A stretch of DNA of 34,628 nucleotides from Albidovulum sp. GTDB taxonomy: Bacteria > Pseudomonadota > Alphaproteobacteria > Rhodobacterales > Rhodobacteraceae. Below the pieces are notes generated by a model, which saw only the letters and a program-made list of their open reading frames with translations, did not search any database and had not been told where the DNA came from. The DNA lies in the NCBI RefSeq assembly GCF_008933605.1, contig NZ_WBUS01000020.1, forward strand, positions 1-34,628, in the 5' to 3' direction. Shown here piece after piece: positions 10,540-18,324 of this stretch (its first letter is position 1; every line of letters starts with the position of its first letter). The translations under genes were made by a program, and so were the position numbers.

Positions 10540-11286
10540 TCAGTGCAAGTGGCGCTGCCTCAGCCCCCGGAACACGTCCTCGAGCGCCCGGGGCGGCGTC
10601 AGATGCGCGCCCGCAAGCGCGTTGTCCAGCGCGATCTCCACCTCGCGGACAAGGGCCGTCACGCAGTCGTCGCCCGCCGGACCATGGTCCAGGCTGTCGG
10701 GTCCCGCGCCCGCAAGACCCGGCAGCGTCTCGCCCGCGACATCGAGAAGCCGCGCTTCGTCGATCCCCTGTGCCTTGGCCCAGTCGAGCGCGATGCGCGT
10801 CATCGCGTTGGACGAGGCGGCGAGGAAGTCGTTCATCACCTTCGCCGCCATGCCGGCGCCGAAGCCGCCCATGCGGATCGCCTTGGCACCGAGCCGGTCG
10901 AAGACGGGGAGGAGCCGGTCGACCTCGTCCTTGCGGCCGCCGAGGAAAAAGGTGAGCCGCCCTTCCTCTGCCGCGCGCAGGCTGCCGGTGAAGGGTGCAT
11001 CGACCAGTGTTACCTCGGTGCGGATGCGGCCCCTGAGCGCCCGCACGTAGCGGGGCGAGAGCGTGGCGGCAAGGACGATGGTCTGCAGCGCCGGGGCCTT
11101 CTTCGCGAAGCCCTCGGCCTCGAAGAGGAGGTTTTCGCAGTCGCCAATGTCGGACGGCACCAGGAGCAGCGTCCTGAGCGCGGTGAGGTCCCCGGCGGCG
11201 GCGCCCGTCGCAATACCCGCAGCGGCGAGGCGCGCGCGGAACACCCGCGCGACGCGACCCGATCCGGCGATGCCAAGCCCCCCCAT
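10540..11286 (-). CDS. NAD(P)-binding beta-hydroxyacid dehydrogenase-like protein with shortened Rossmann domain
   Basis: The 248-residue product belongs to the 6-phosphogluconate / 3-hydroxyisobutyrate dehydrogenase superfamily, which oxidises beta-hydroxyacids with NAD(P). Visible family elements are a GxGxxA turn (GSGRVA), the strand LLLVPSD, the substrate loop DAPFTGS, and the helix GAGMAAKVMNDFL holding the catalytic Lys. Usual members have about 290 residues. Here only about 15 residues separate the glycine turn from the LLLVPSD strand, where about 35-40 are normal, so the second strand and its cofactor-ribose loop appear to be missing. No frameshift explains this. ATG 11286 shares its A with the preceding TGA (TGATG), so translation is coupled to the AAA+ ATPase gene. 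The substrate is unknown. Confidence 0.75.
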   Translation of the reverse strand: MGGLGIAGSGRVARVFRARLAAAGIATGAAAGDLTALRTLLLVPSDIGDCENLLFEAEGFAKKAPALQTIVLAATLSPRYVRALRGRIRTEVTLVDAPFTGSLRAAEEGRLTFFLGGRKDEVDRLLPVFDRLGAKAIRMGGFGAGMAAKVMNDFLAASSNAMTRIALDWAKAQGIDEARLLDVAGETLPGLAGAGPDSLDHGPAGDDCVTALVREVEIALDNALAGAHLTPPRALEDVFRGLRQRHLH

Positions 11287-12596
11287 CAGTGGATGATCTT
11301 CTCGTCGCGGACGAACATGTTCGCCCAGGCACGGTCAATGAGTTCAGGGGTCATCTGGTACGGGATCCCCTCGAAATTGCAGATCGCGATCATCTGGTCG
11401 ATGAGAAACACCGGCTGGTAGTTCGCATAGACGTTGTTGATCGTCGGGTACTTCACCTTGAGCAAGTGGATGAGGGCCTTCTCGTCGAGCGGCACCTTCT
11501 TCTTCTTGGCCACCATGGCGAAGATCTTCAGGAACATCTCCTGGTTCGGGCCGTCGATCTTGATCTTGAAGAAGATCCGGCGCAGCGCCGCCTTGTCGAA
11601 GATCTCGTTCGGGTGGAAGTTCGTGGAGAAGATGACGAGCGTGTCGAAGGGCACCTCGAACTTTTCGCCGGACTGGAGCGCGAGGATGTCGCGGCTTTCC
11701 TCCAGCGGTACGATCCAGCGGTTGACGATCTTCTGCGGTGGCTCGGCCTGGCGGCCGAGGTCGTCGATGATGAACACACCGCCGGTGGCCTTCATCTGCA
11801 GGGACGCCGTGTAGGTCCGCGCCGTCGGGTTGTAGGTGAGGTCGAGCATGTCGAGCGACAGTTCGCCGCCGGTGATCACCGTCGGACGGTCGCAGAGCAC
11901 GTAGCGGTTGTCGAACCGGTTCGACGACCGGCGCAGCGCCGTCGGGTCATCCTCGGACGCCTGCGCGGCGGAATGCACGATCGGGTCGTAGACGGTGATG
12001 ACCTGACCCGCGTACTCGATGGCCCTCGGGATGTAGATCTTGTCGCCGATCGCGTCGCGGATGCCGTTCGAGATGGACGATTTGCCGTTGCCCGGCGGTC
12101 CGTACATCAGGATCGACCGGCCCGCGCCGACCGCCGGCCCGAGGTGGTCCAGAAGCTCGTCGGGCAGGATCAGGTGGCCCATCGCCGAGGTCAGGCGCTG
12201 GCGCGTGATCTGGATGTTGCGGATCGATTGCCGGCGGGTCTGGTCGCGGTACATTTCCAGCGGCACCGGCATGGCGCCGTAGTATTCCGACTGGCTCAGC
12301 GCATCGAGTGCGCGCGCCTTGCCGGCATCGGCGAGTTGGTATCCCATCTCGCCGCCGGAGTTGGCGTGGAGCGTGCCCGTCGCTTCCAGCAGCTTCTGGG
12401 TGCGCGCCAGGTCGATCAGTTCCTGCGTCACCGGGATCGGCAGCGCGATCTGCCGCGAGATTTCCGAAACCGTCTCGAGGTTCATGCGGAACATCGTCTT
12501 GAGGAGGATGTCGCGCATCATCACGACGGAAAGACCGGTATCGCCGAGCGACCGGGGCGGCGTCGGTGCGATGACGTTGGGCACCTGCATGTTCAT
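11286..12596 (-). CDS. AAA+ ATPase of unknown role, next to the Tad locus
   Basis: The 436-residue protein has an N-terminal region of about 140 residues that looks like winged-helix folds (MRDILLKTMFRMNLETVSEI, then LIDLARTQKLLEA). An AAA+ core follows with Walker A GPPGNGKS at 166-173, Walker B VFIIDDLG (DD at 278-279), sensor I IFSTNFHP and a candidate arginine finger in ALRRIFFKI. There is no signal peptide or membrane segment, so it is cytoplasmic. It is not FtsH, MoxR or ClpX by motif detail. It lies beyond the Tad genes on the same strand, separated by the + strand membrane protein gene, and leads a string of four further minus-strand genes. A role in pilus control or protein remodelling is guesswork. 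ATG 12590 is an alternative start. Confidence 0.82.
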   Translation of the reverse strand: MNMQVPNVIAPTPPRSLGDTGLSVVMMRDILLKTMFRMNLETVSEISRQIALPIPVTQELIDLARTQKLLEATGTLHANSGGEMGYQLADAGKARALDALSQSEYYGAMPVPLEMYRDQTRRQSIRNIQITRQRLTSAMGHLILPDELLDHLGPAVGAGRSILMYGPPGNGKSSISNGIRDAIGDKIYIPRAIEYAGQVITVYDPIVHSAAQASEDDPTALRRSSNRFDNRYVLCDRPTVITGGELSLDMLDLTYNPTARTYTASLQMKATGGVFIIDDLGRQAEPPQKIVNRWIVPLEESRDILALQSGEKFEVPFDTLVIFSTNFHPNEIFDKAALRRIFFKIKIDGPNQEMFLKIFAMVAKKKKVPLDEKALIHLLKVKYPTINNVYANYQPVFLIDQMIAICNFEGIPYQMTPELIDRAWANMFVRDEKIIH

Positions 12597-12742
12597 CTGG
12601 CGGGACCTCTGCGGCGGTTCGGGCGGCGGTCAGAGGGACCCGCACGCAAAAGCGCCCGTGCCCGCCGCCTTGGGATTCACAGCGCGACTCTGCCGAGGTA
12701 TTGTGGCCAAAAGAAGGAAACAATTCCGCTGAAGAGGCACGA

Positions 12743-14365
12743 ATGAGCAGACCCCGGACCGCCGCTCTCGCGGCCTTCCTTGCCCTCGCGATCGCCGTTC
12801 TCGGCGGCCTCCCTCTCTTGAAGGGAGCCTTCTACCTCGAGAAGCACGAGGGCGACACACTGCATCTGGCCGAGCTTGTGCTGAGGATGGCGCGGGGCGA
12901 GTGGCCGCACCTCGATTTCATGACGCCGATCGGCGTGCTGGCGATCGCGCCCATAGCCGCCTTCGTCAAGGCGGGGGCGGGGATCGGCCATGCGATCTTC
13001 TATTCCCAGATCCTCGTCGCGGTGGCGCTCCTGCCAGCCGTCCTTCGCGTGGCGACGAGCCGGATCACTGGTATCTGGCCCTGGGCCTACGGTGGCTTCG
13101 TCATGCTCCTCTGCCTCGCGCTTGTCCACGGCGAGGCGGAAAGCTCGGTCTCGATCTCGATGCACTACAACCGCTGGGCCTGGGCGGTCAGCTACATCGT
13201 CATTCCGCTTGCGGTGCTGGCGCCCCTCGACCGGCCGCGGCCATGGCTCGACGGGGCCCTGATCGGGCTCGGGATGGGGGCACTCGTGCTCTTGAAGGTG
13301 ACCTATTTCGCCGCATTCGCGCCCGGGATCGCGGTGGCGCTTCTCGCGCGGCGGCAGGGCACGATGATCGCCGCGGCCCTGATCGCCGGGCTCTGCGTGG
13401 TGGCCCTGACCACGGCGCTGGCCGGTCCCGCCTTTTGGGCCGCCTACGTGGAGGATCTCGTGACCGTCGCCACCGGCGAGACGCGGGCCGCGCCGGGCGA
13501 AAGCTTCATCGACGTGATCGTGGCGCCGCTCTACATGTGCGGCAGCCTCGCGCTGATCGCCGCGGTGATCTTCCTTCGGCAGGCGGGGCGGGCGGTCGAG
13601 GGACTCGCTCTCCTGGTGCTCATGCCGGGCTTCTTCTATGTCGCCTACCAGAACTTCGGCAACGATCCGCAGTGGCTCTACCTGCTGGCGCTTTTCGCCT
13701 TCCTCCTGCGTCCCGGGCCGGGCGCGACGAACGGCATGGGCTGGGATCTCCGCGTGGCGCTGACCGTGACCGGGATCGCCGCGCTGTGCTTCGGCGCGCC
13801 CTCGGCGATCAACCTGGCCTTCAGCCCCTGGCGCCACCTCGCGGCGGACACCGAGGATACGGTGCCGCTTCTGCCGCGTCTGGCCGCCCACGATGACCTC
13901 AGGACGCCCGAGGGCCGGCTCTACACCGTCAACCTGAAGGAGCCCTACGACCAGCCGGGCGATCCCTTCGCCGCCTTCCGCGAACTTGCCAAGCGCGAGG
14001 ACCCGCCCGTGCTGAACGGCGAGGCTCTGCCAGAATGCCAGATCGAGGGCGGCATATCGGGATGGTTCGAACTGGTGGACGACGACCTGACCGAGGCCGG
14101 CTTCGCCGGCAGCGCCATCCTCGGCACCGACCTCTATTCTGCCTATTGGATGTTCGGGGATTTCAGGCCGGTCAAGGGCGCGGCACCCTGGTACTACGGC
14201 GGCCTGTCCGGGGCGGAGAACGCCGACTATGTCGTCGTTCCCCTCTGCCCGATGGCCTTCTCGCTCCGTTCGGAGATGCTGAAGACCTTCGAGGAGGGCG
14301 GCTGGACACTTCGCGAGGTGCGCCGCACGCCGCTCTACATATTGGTTGAGCCGACCGCACCCTGA
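12743..14365 (+). CDS. Polytopic membrane protein, GT-C glycosyltransferase-like
   Basis: The 540-residue product has a first helix at about 7-27, then a periplasmic-type loop with EKHEGDTLHLAELVLRM and GEWPHLDFMTPIG. That acidic, H- and P-containing loop resembles loop 1 of GT-C lipid-linked glycosyltransferases. At least eight further hydrophobic segments run to about residue 375, and a soluble domain of about 165 residues ends the protein. No exact family is recognised, so donor and acceptor are unknown. ATG 12743 is used because a GAAGAGG ribosome site precedes it. It is divergent from the AAA+ gene (146-bp gap, presumably both promoters) and its last 31 bases overlap the convergent prepilin peptidase gene. 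A role in glycosylating pilin or a surface polymer is suggested by position only. Confidence 0.75.
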   Translation: MSRPRTAALAAFLALAIAVLGGLPLLKGAFYLEKHEGDTLHLAELVLRMARGEWPHLDFMTPIGVLAIAPIAAFVKAGAGIGHAIFYSQILVAVALLPAVLRVATSRITGIWPWAYGGFVMLLCLALVHGEAESSVSISMHYNRWAWAVSYIVIPLAVLAPLDRPRPWLDGALIGLGMGALVLLKVTYFAAFAPGIAVALLARRQGTMIAAALIAGLCVVALTTALAGPAFWAAYVEDLVTVATGETRAAPGESFIDVIVAPLYMCGSLALIAAVIFLRQAGRAVEGLALLVLMPGFFYVAYQNFGNDPQWLYLLALFAFLLRPGPGATNGMGWDLRVALTVTGIAALCFGAPSAINLAFSPWRHLAADTEDTVPLLPRLAAHDDLRTPEGRLYTVNLKEPYDQPGDPFAAFRELAKREDPPVLNGEALPECQIEGGISGWFELVDDDLTEAGFAGSAILGTDLYSAYWMFGDFRPVKGAAPWYYGGLSGAENADYVVVPLCPMAFSLRSEMLKTFEEGGWTLREVRRTPLYILVEPTAP

Positions 14366-14901
14366 ATCGCGGCGAGAACGCCGGGGAAGGCCATGAAGAC
14401 GAGGTAGGTGAGGAACGTCCCGACGAGCGCGAGGCCCATCGGGAAATCCTTGCGCTGCCAGCTCACCCAGTCGGGGGTCGCCGCCCTTACGGCGGGGATC
14501 GCCCGCATCAGCCGGTGCGCGGCAAAGGCGCCGAGGAGGAAGGCCGCGAGCAGCACCAGCGCGATCTGGAGATGCTCGATCCGCTGCACGAAGTAGGGCG
14601 CGGCGGCGGCCGCGAACTTCGCGTCGCCCGCGCCGACGTTGGCGGCGATGTTCAGGACGAAGCCGATGGCGAGCACGGCAACGAGACTGACCCAGCGCCA
14701 GAGCCAGAACTCCGCCGGAATGAGCACGAAACCCGCGAAGGCGAAGATGGCGACCACCGCCATCACCGCCATGTTCGGGATCTTCATGAACTTCAGGTCC
14801 GACCAGGCCACCCAGGCGCAGATCGGCAGGCAAAGGAGCAGGAAGACCTTGTAGGCGAAGGCCACGGCCTCCGGGCTCGTCGGCGGGTAGGGGTTCAGCA
14901 T
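14335..14901 (-). CDS. cpaA: Tad prepilin peptidase (TadV/CpaA)
   Basis: This integral-membrane aspartic peptidase cuts the short leader from Flp prepilin after a glycine. The 188-residue product has several hydrophobic segments and both catalytic aspartates in the right context: D35 in WSDLKFMKIPN and D93 in the GAGDAKF (GxGD) motif. It lacks the N-methyltransferase domain of the larger PilD enzymes, as expected for TadV/CpaA. It is the last gene of the Tad string on this strand, following the TPR lipoprotein gene by only four bases. Its 3' end overlaps the convergent membrane-protein gene by 31 bases. Its substrates are most likely the four Flp pilins encoded about 10 kb upstream. Confidence 0.93.
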   Translation of the reverse strand: MLNPYPPTSPEAVAFAYKVFLLLCLPICAWVAWSDLKFMKIPNMAVMAVVAIFAFAGFVLIPAEFWLWRWVSLVAVLAIGFVLNIAANVGAGDAKFAAAAAPYFVQRIEHLQIALVLLAAFLLGAFAAHRLMRAIPAVRAATPDWVSWQRKDFPMGLALVGTFLTYLVFMAFPGVLAAIQGAVGSTNM

Positions 14902-14905
14902 GGGC

Positions 14906-15754
14906 TCAGCCGTTGTTCAGCGTCTCGAGCGCGCGGGCGGCCTGTTCGAAATACTTCGGGCTGGTGTCCACGGCATCTTCGAGAAGCCCCTTTCCGGTCG
15001 TCACGTCGCCCTGCTTGATGGCGGTGAGCGCCGCCGTGTAAAGCAGCTCCGCCCGCTCGGCCTGGGTCATAGTCACGATCGGCATGTCGTACTTGCGCTG
15101 CGCCGCACGGGCCAGGACGAGGTTGTTCTTGGTCGTGAAGCTGGAGGTGTCGTAGGTCAGAGCCTCGGCAAAGAGCTTCTCCGCGCCGGGGAAGTCGCCG
15201 CGGGTGAGCTTCGAATATCCCCAGTTGTTCAGGACCGACGACGGCTGCGTCGTGAGGCCGAAGGCGGTTTCGTAGAAGCTGTCGGCCTTCTGCCATTTCT
15301 TGTTGGCGTCTGCGACCATCGCCTCCAGCCGGTAGCGTTCGTAGGTCTCGTGGGTGGGCGGGATCATGTTGAGCTCGGCCTCGGCCTTGGCCCATTCGTT
15401 GGACCGGATGAGGGCGTCGGCAAGCGCCACGCGGTCCTCGTTCGTTGCCTCCTCGCTGTCGACGACCGAGCGCCAGGCCAGCACGGCCTCCGTGGGTTTC
15501 TTGGCACGGATCAAGGACTTGGCGAGTCCGCGCTTGATGTCGATGCGGTCGGGGTGCTGTGCGGCGGTTCTCTGGAAATAGGCGACCGCCTCGTTCGGGT
15601 CGCCCACCGTCAGCATCACGTCGTTGAGGTTGCTTTCGTCGATGACGTTCACGTCCTCGATCGCGCGTTCGACTTCGGCATCGGTGGCCTTCTGGCAGGC
15701 GGACACCGCTGTCGCCCCTGCCAGGCAGAGGGAAATCAGAATGGGGTGGCGCAT
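14906..15754 (-). CDS. tadD: TPR-repeat lipoprotein of the Tad locus (TadD-like)
   Basis: The 282-residue product begins with a lipoprotein signal whose lipobox VSAC places the modified Cys at residue 20. The rest is helical with repeated TPR-like units (for example NEAVAYFQRTAAQHPDRIDI and PGAEKLFAEALTYDTSSF). TadD proteins are outer-membrane-associated lipoproteins thought to help secretin assembly or stability in the Tad machine, like pilotins. ATG 15754 is preceded by AAAGGA; the longer frame adds ten residues before a normal signal peptide and is rejected. It follows a second TPR lipoprotein gene by 26 bp and precedes the prepilin peptidase by four bases. Having two tandem tadD-like genes is common in this group. 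Confidence 0.85.
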   Translation of the reverse strand: MRHPILISLCLAGATAVSACQKATDAEVERAIEDVNVIDESNLNDVMLTVGDPNEAVAYFQRTAAQHPDRIDIKRGLAKSLIRAKKPTEAVLAWRSVVDSEEATNEDRVALADALIRSNEWAKAEAELNMIPPTHETYERYRLEAMVADANKKWQKADSFYETAFGLTTQPSSVLNNWGYSKLTRGDFPGAEKLFAEALTYDTSSFTTKNNLVLARAAQRKYDMPIVTMTQAERAELLYTAALTAIKQGDVTTGKGLLEDAVDTSPKYFEQAARALETLNNG

Positions 15755-15780
15755 TTGATGCGTCCTTTGCTGCTCTTGCC

Positions 15781-16344
15781 TCAATGTTTGGTGAGAAGCA
15801 GGTATTGCCCGTTCCCGCGCCTCACCAGGGAGAATTCTCCCTTATTGATGGGATCATATGACGGGGTTTCGATTTTTGCGAGGGCTCGGCGGAGATTTTC
15901 GCGGATGGCGTCCGTTTGGCCACTGTCGAGCGCGAAGGCCAGGCGGAAGACGCGCGCGGCTTCGGCATACTTGCCCTGCTCCATGAGTACCACGCCGAGA
16001 TTGTTCCAGGCCGGCACGAAGGTCTCGTCCTCCTTCACGGCGCGGCGCAGGAGCCGTTCGGACTGGCCAAGGCGGCCGAGGTGAAGGTTGGCCGAGCCGA
16101 GGGCCGATAGGACATCGACCGTCATTCCCTGGTCGCCGGCGGCGCGGAAGTAGGCCTTGAGTGCGAGTTCGTATTCGCCCGCCGCCATCAGCCGGTGCCC
16201 GACGATGAGGCCGTCGACCGAATCCTCGCCCCTGACGGGACCCGCGGGCGGGAAGGGGGAGTTCTCAGAGACACGCTGGCCGCCTGTCTGACAGGCGGCC
16301 AGCAATCCGGCTGCGAGAAGAAGGGCCGATACGCGGAGAGCCAT
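15781..16344 (-). CDS. tadD: TPR-repeat lipoprotein TadD
   Basis: The 187-residue product starts with a lipoprotein signal, lipobox LAAC with Cys at residue 17, followed by a linker and TPR units. The clearest is FVPAWNNLGVVLMEQGKYAE, a near-consensus TPR. Its size and place directly after tadC match TadD. It is probably anchored to the outer membrane and acts in assembly of the secretin pore with its paralogue encoded next. ATG 16344 lies four bases from the tadC stop. The longer frame into tadC is Cys/Arg-rich shadow sequence. Which of the two paralogues is the true tadD orthologue cannot be decided by eye. Confidence 0.85.
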   Translation of the reverse strand: MALRVSALLLAAGLLAACQTGGQRVSENSPFPPAGPVRGEDSVDGLIVGHRLMAAGEYELALKAYFRAAGDQGMTVDVLSALGSANLHLGRLGQSERLLRRAVKEDETFVPAWNNLGVVLMEQGKYAEAARVFRLAFALDSGQTDAIRENLRRALAKIETPSYDPINKGEFSLVRRGNGQYLLLTKH

Positions 16345-16348
16345 CGCC

Positions 16349-17335
16349 TCAGGGAGAGAAGTTCGCGAACAGCTGCAGCATATCGTAAACCGAGGGGCCC
16401 ACAAGGATGATCAGGAGCGGTGGCACGGTGAACATCATCGTGCCCAGCGTCATCTTTGTCGGCAGTTTGTTCGCGGCTTCTTCCGCGCGCATCACGCGCT
16501 TGTCGCGCATCTCGCTGGCATAGACCCGGAGCGCTTCGGCGATCGAGGTGCCGAAGGTCTGCGACTGGATCATCACCGTCACGAAGGAGGCGATGTCGGG
16601 CACGCCCGTGCGTTCCGAGAAGGCGCGCAGGACCGAGGTCTTGTCCTTGCCGGCCTTGACCTCCTGGGCGACGATCTCGAACTCCTCGGCGAGCGCGGGA
16701 TAGCCTGTCTTCAGTTCCTTCGACACCCGGATGATGCCCTGGTCGAGCGACTGGCCGGCCTCCACGCAGACGAGAAGCATGTCGAGCGCATCGGGAAAAC
16801 CGTTCTGGATCTCGCCCTGACGGGTCTGGATGCGGCGTTCGATCCAGTACTTCGGCAGGTAGTAGCCGACCGCGCCCGGCATGACGACTGCGAGGATCAG
16901 CGTCGTGGTCGCGATCTCGCCCGTGGCCGAGGCGACGATGGCGTAGATGACACCGATGATGAGGAAGGCGATGCCCAGCATGAACTGGACCGCATGGAAG
17001 GTCCGCACGGCGGTCTTGGACCGGTAGCCCGCCCGTGTCATCTTCAGCCGGGAGGTGCTCATCTCCTCCTCGGTCTTCGGCTCCAGGAAATGTGCGAACT
17101 TGTCGAGCTTGTCGCTGCCGCGGCCGGCCCGCAGCGACTTCTTTTCAAGTGTGCGGACCCGGTTCTCAGTGGTCGGCTTCGCGGTGTCGCGCAGCTTGGC
17201 GAAGGGATCGGCGCGCTTCTTGAGCATGGTCGGCAGCGCGATCGCCATGAGCGCAACGCCGAGCACGCCGACCGCGAAGAGCGGTCCCAGGGGACCCATC
17301 TGAGCGATCAGGAAATCATTGATCTGGGACAACAT
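16349..17335 (-). CDS. tadC: Tad pilus inner-membrane platform protein TadC
   Basis: TadC belongs to the type II secretion F-domain family (GspF-like) and, with TadB, forms the inner-membrane platform on which the motor ATPase works. The 328-residue product has an N-terminal helix (about 17-37), a cytoplasmic part, two helices near 120-165, the F-domain core (FPDALDMLLVCVEAGQSLDQ, ELKTGYPALAEEFEI, FGTSIAEALRVYASEMRDKR), and a last helix (MFTVPPLLIILVG). The GQSLDQ and TFGTSIAEALR elements are typical. It starts 15 bp after tadB, indicating one transcript. Confidence 0.93.
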   Translation of the reverse strand: MLSQINDFLIAQMGPLGPLFAVGVLGVALMAIALPTMLKKRADPFAKLRDTAKPTTENRVRTLEKKSLRAGRGSDKLDKFAHFLEPKTEEEMSTSRLKMTRAGYRSKTAVRTFHAVQFMLGIAFLIIGVIYAIVASATGEIATTTLILAVVMPGAVGYYLPKYWIERRIQTRQGEIQNGFPDALDMLLVCVEAGQSLDQGIIRVSKELKTGYPALAEEFEIVAQEVKAGKDKTSVLRAFSERTGVPDIASFVTVMIQSQTFGTSIAEALRVYASEMRDKRVMRAEEAANKLPTKMTLGTMMFTVPPLLIILVGPSVYDMLQLFANFSP

Positions 17336-17350
17336 TCTGGTCAGGCCCCC

Positions 17351-18319
17351 TCAGACCTTGATGTTCACCATCATCTTCATGAAGACGATGTTGATGGCGA
17401 GGAACGTGAAGACGATGAGTGCGGCCGGGACGAAGGCCGAGGTGTCCTTCACGGTATCGAAGTAGTCCGGTTTCAGGATCTGGATCACCGCGAGCACGAC
17501 GAGCGGGAAGGCCGAAAGGAACATACCCGACCATTTCGCCTCGGCGGTGATGGCGCGGACGCGACGGAAGAGCCGGAACCGGGCGCGGATCACCTTGGCG
17601 AGGCCGTCGAGGATTTCCGCGAGGTTGCCGCCCGACTGCTGCTGGATGGTCACGGCGACGGCGAGGAAGCGGAGGTCCTGCATGTCCATCCGTTCGGCAA
17701 GGTCCTTCAGAGAGTCCGAGACTTCGCGGCCGTATGCGCTTTCGTCGGCGATCATCCCGAACTCTGTCCCGAGAGGATCGGGCACCTCCTTGGCCACGAT
17801 CTGGATGGCGGACGAGAAGGGGTGGCCGACGCGCAGGGAGCGCACCATCAGTTCGACGGCGTCGGGGAGCTGCTCCTCGACAAGGTCCATCCGCTTCTTC
17901 GCCTTGCGGTTGATCCAGAAGTAGACGGCGCCCACGCCCATGACGATGGCGACGGCGATCTGCACGGGCGTCGAGGCCGCGGTGCCGATCTTCAGCCCGA
18001 GGAAGGCCACGACCGAGAGAAGCGCCATGACGCCCATCAGGGCCCTGGGCGAGAACGCGATATTCGCCTTCTGCGCCTTGGTGGCGAGGATGGAATAGAG
18101 CGGGATGCCCTTGGCCTTCAGGTGCTGGCTCGCCTCCTTGCGGAGCTGCTCCAGCACCTTCTCGCGCTGGCCGCCCTTTTCCAGCAGGTCAAGCCGGCGG
18201 TTGACCTTGGAGTTGAGCGAGATCGACTTGCCGAAGACGACAAGGTAGATGCCCTCGACCAGAAGGAGCACGGCGATGAAGATCAGGCCGTAGATGATGG
18301 GCGTCGGGCTAATGATCAT
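17351..18319 (-). CDS. tadB: Tad pilus inner-membrane platform protein TadB
   Basis: This 322-residue GspF-domain protein is the partner of TadC. It begins with a membrane helix (IIYGLIFIAVLLLVEGIYLVV), then has a cytoplasmic segment with leucine/arginine-rich helices, two central helices (about 90-140), the F domain (LPDAVELMVRSLRVGHPFSS, ERMDMQDLRFLAVAV, SGGNLAEILDGLAKVIRAR) and C-terminal helices. The SGGNLAEIL element is typical of TadB. It lies five bases after the cpaF stop and 15 before tadC, so the three are surely co-transcribed. Length is standard and no damage is visible. Confidence 0.93.
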   Translation of the reverse strand: MIISPTPIIYGLIFIAVLLLVEGIYLVVFGKSISLNSKVNRRLDLLEKGGQREKVLEQLRKEASQHLKAKGIPLYSILATKAQKANIAFSPRALMGVMALLSVVAFLGLKIGTAASTPVQIAVAIVMGVGAVYFWINRKAKKRMDLVEEQLPDAVELMVRSLRVGHPFSSAIQIVAKEVPDPLGTEFGMIADESAYGREVSDSLKDLAERMDMQDLRFLAVAVTIQQQSGGNLAEILDGLAKVIRARFRLFRRVRAITAEAKWSGMFLSAFPLVVLAVIQILKPDYFDTVKDTSAFVPAALIVFTFLAINIVFMKMMVNIKV

Positions 18320-18324
18320 GCGCG

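Noticed and set aside
12677-14833. 718-codon minus-strand open frame across the GT-C-like gene and tadV
   Set aside because: Antisense or out-of-frame shadow in GC-rich DNA; the + strand frame has proper membrane segments and tadV has catalytic motifs.
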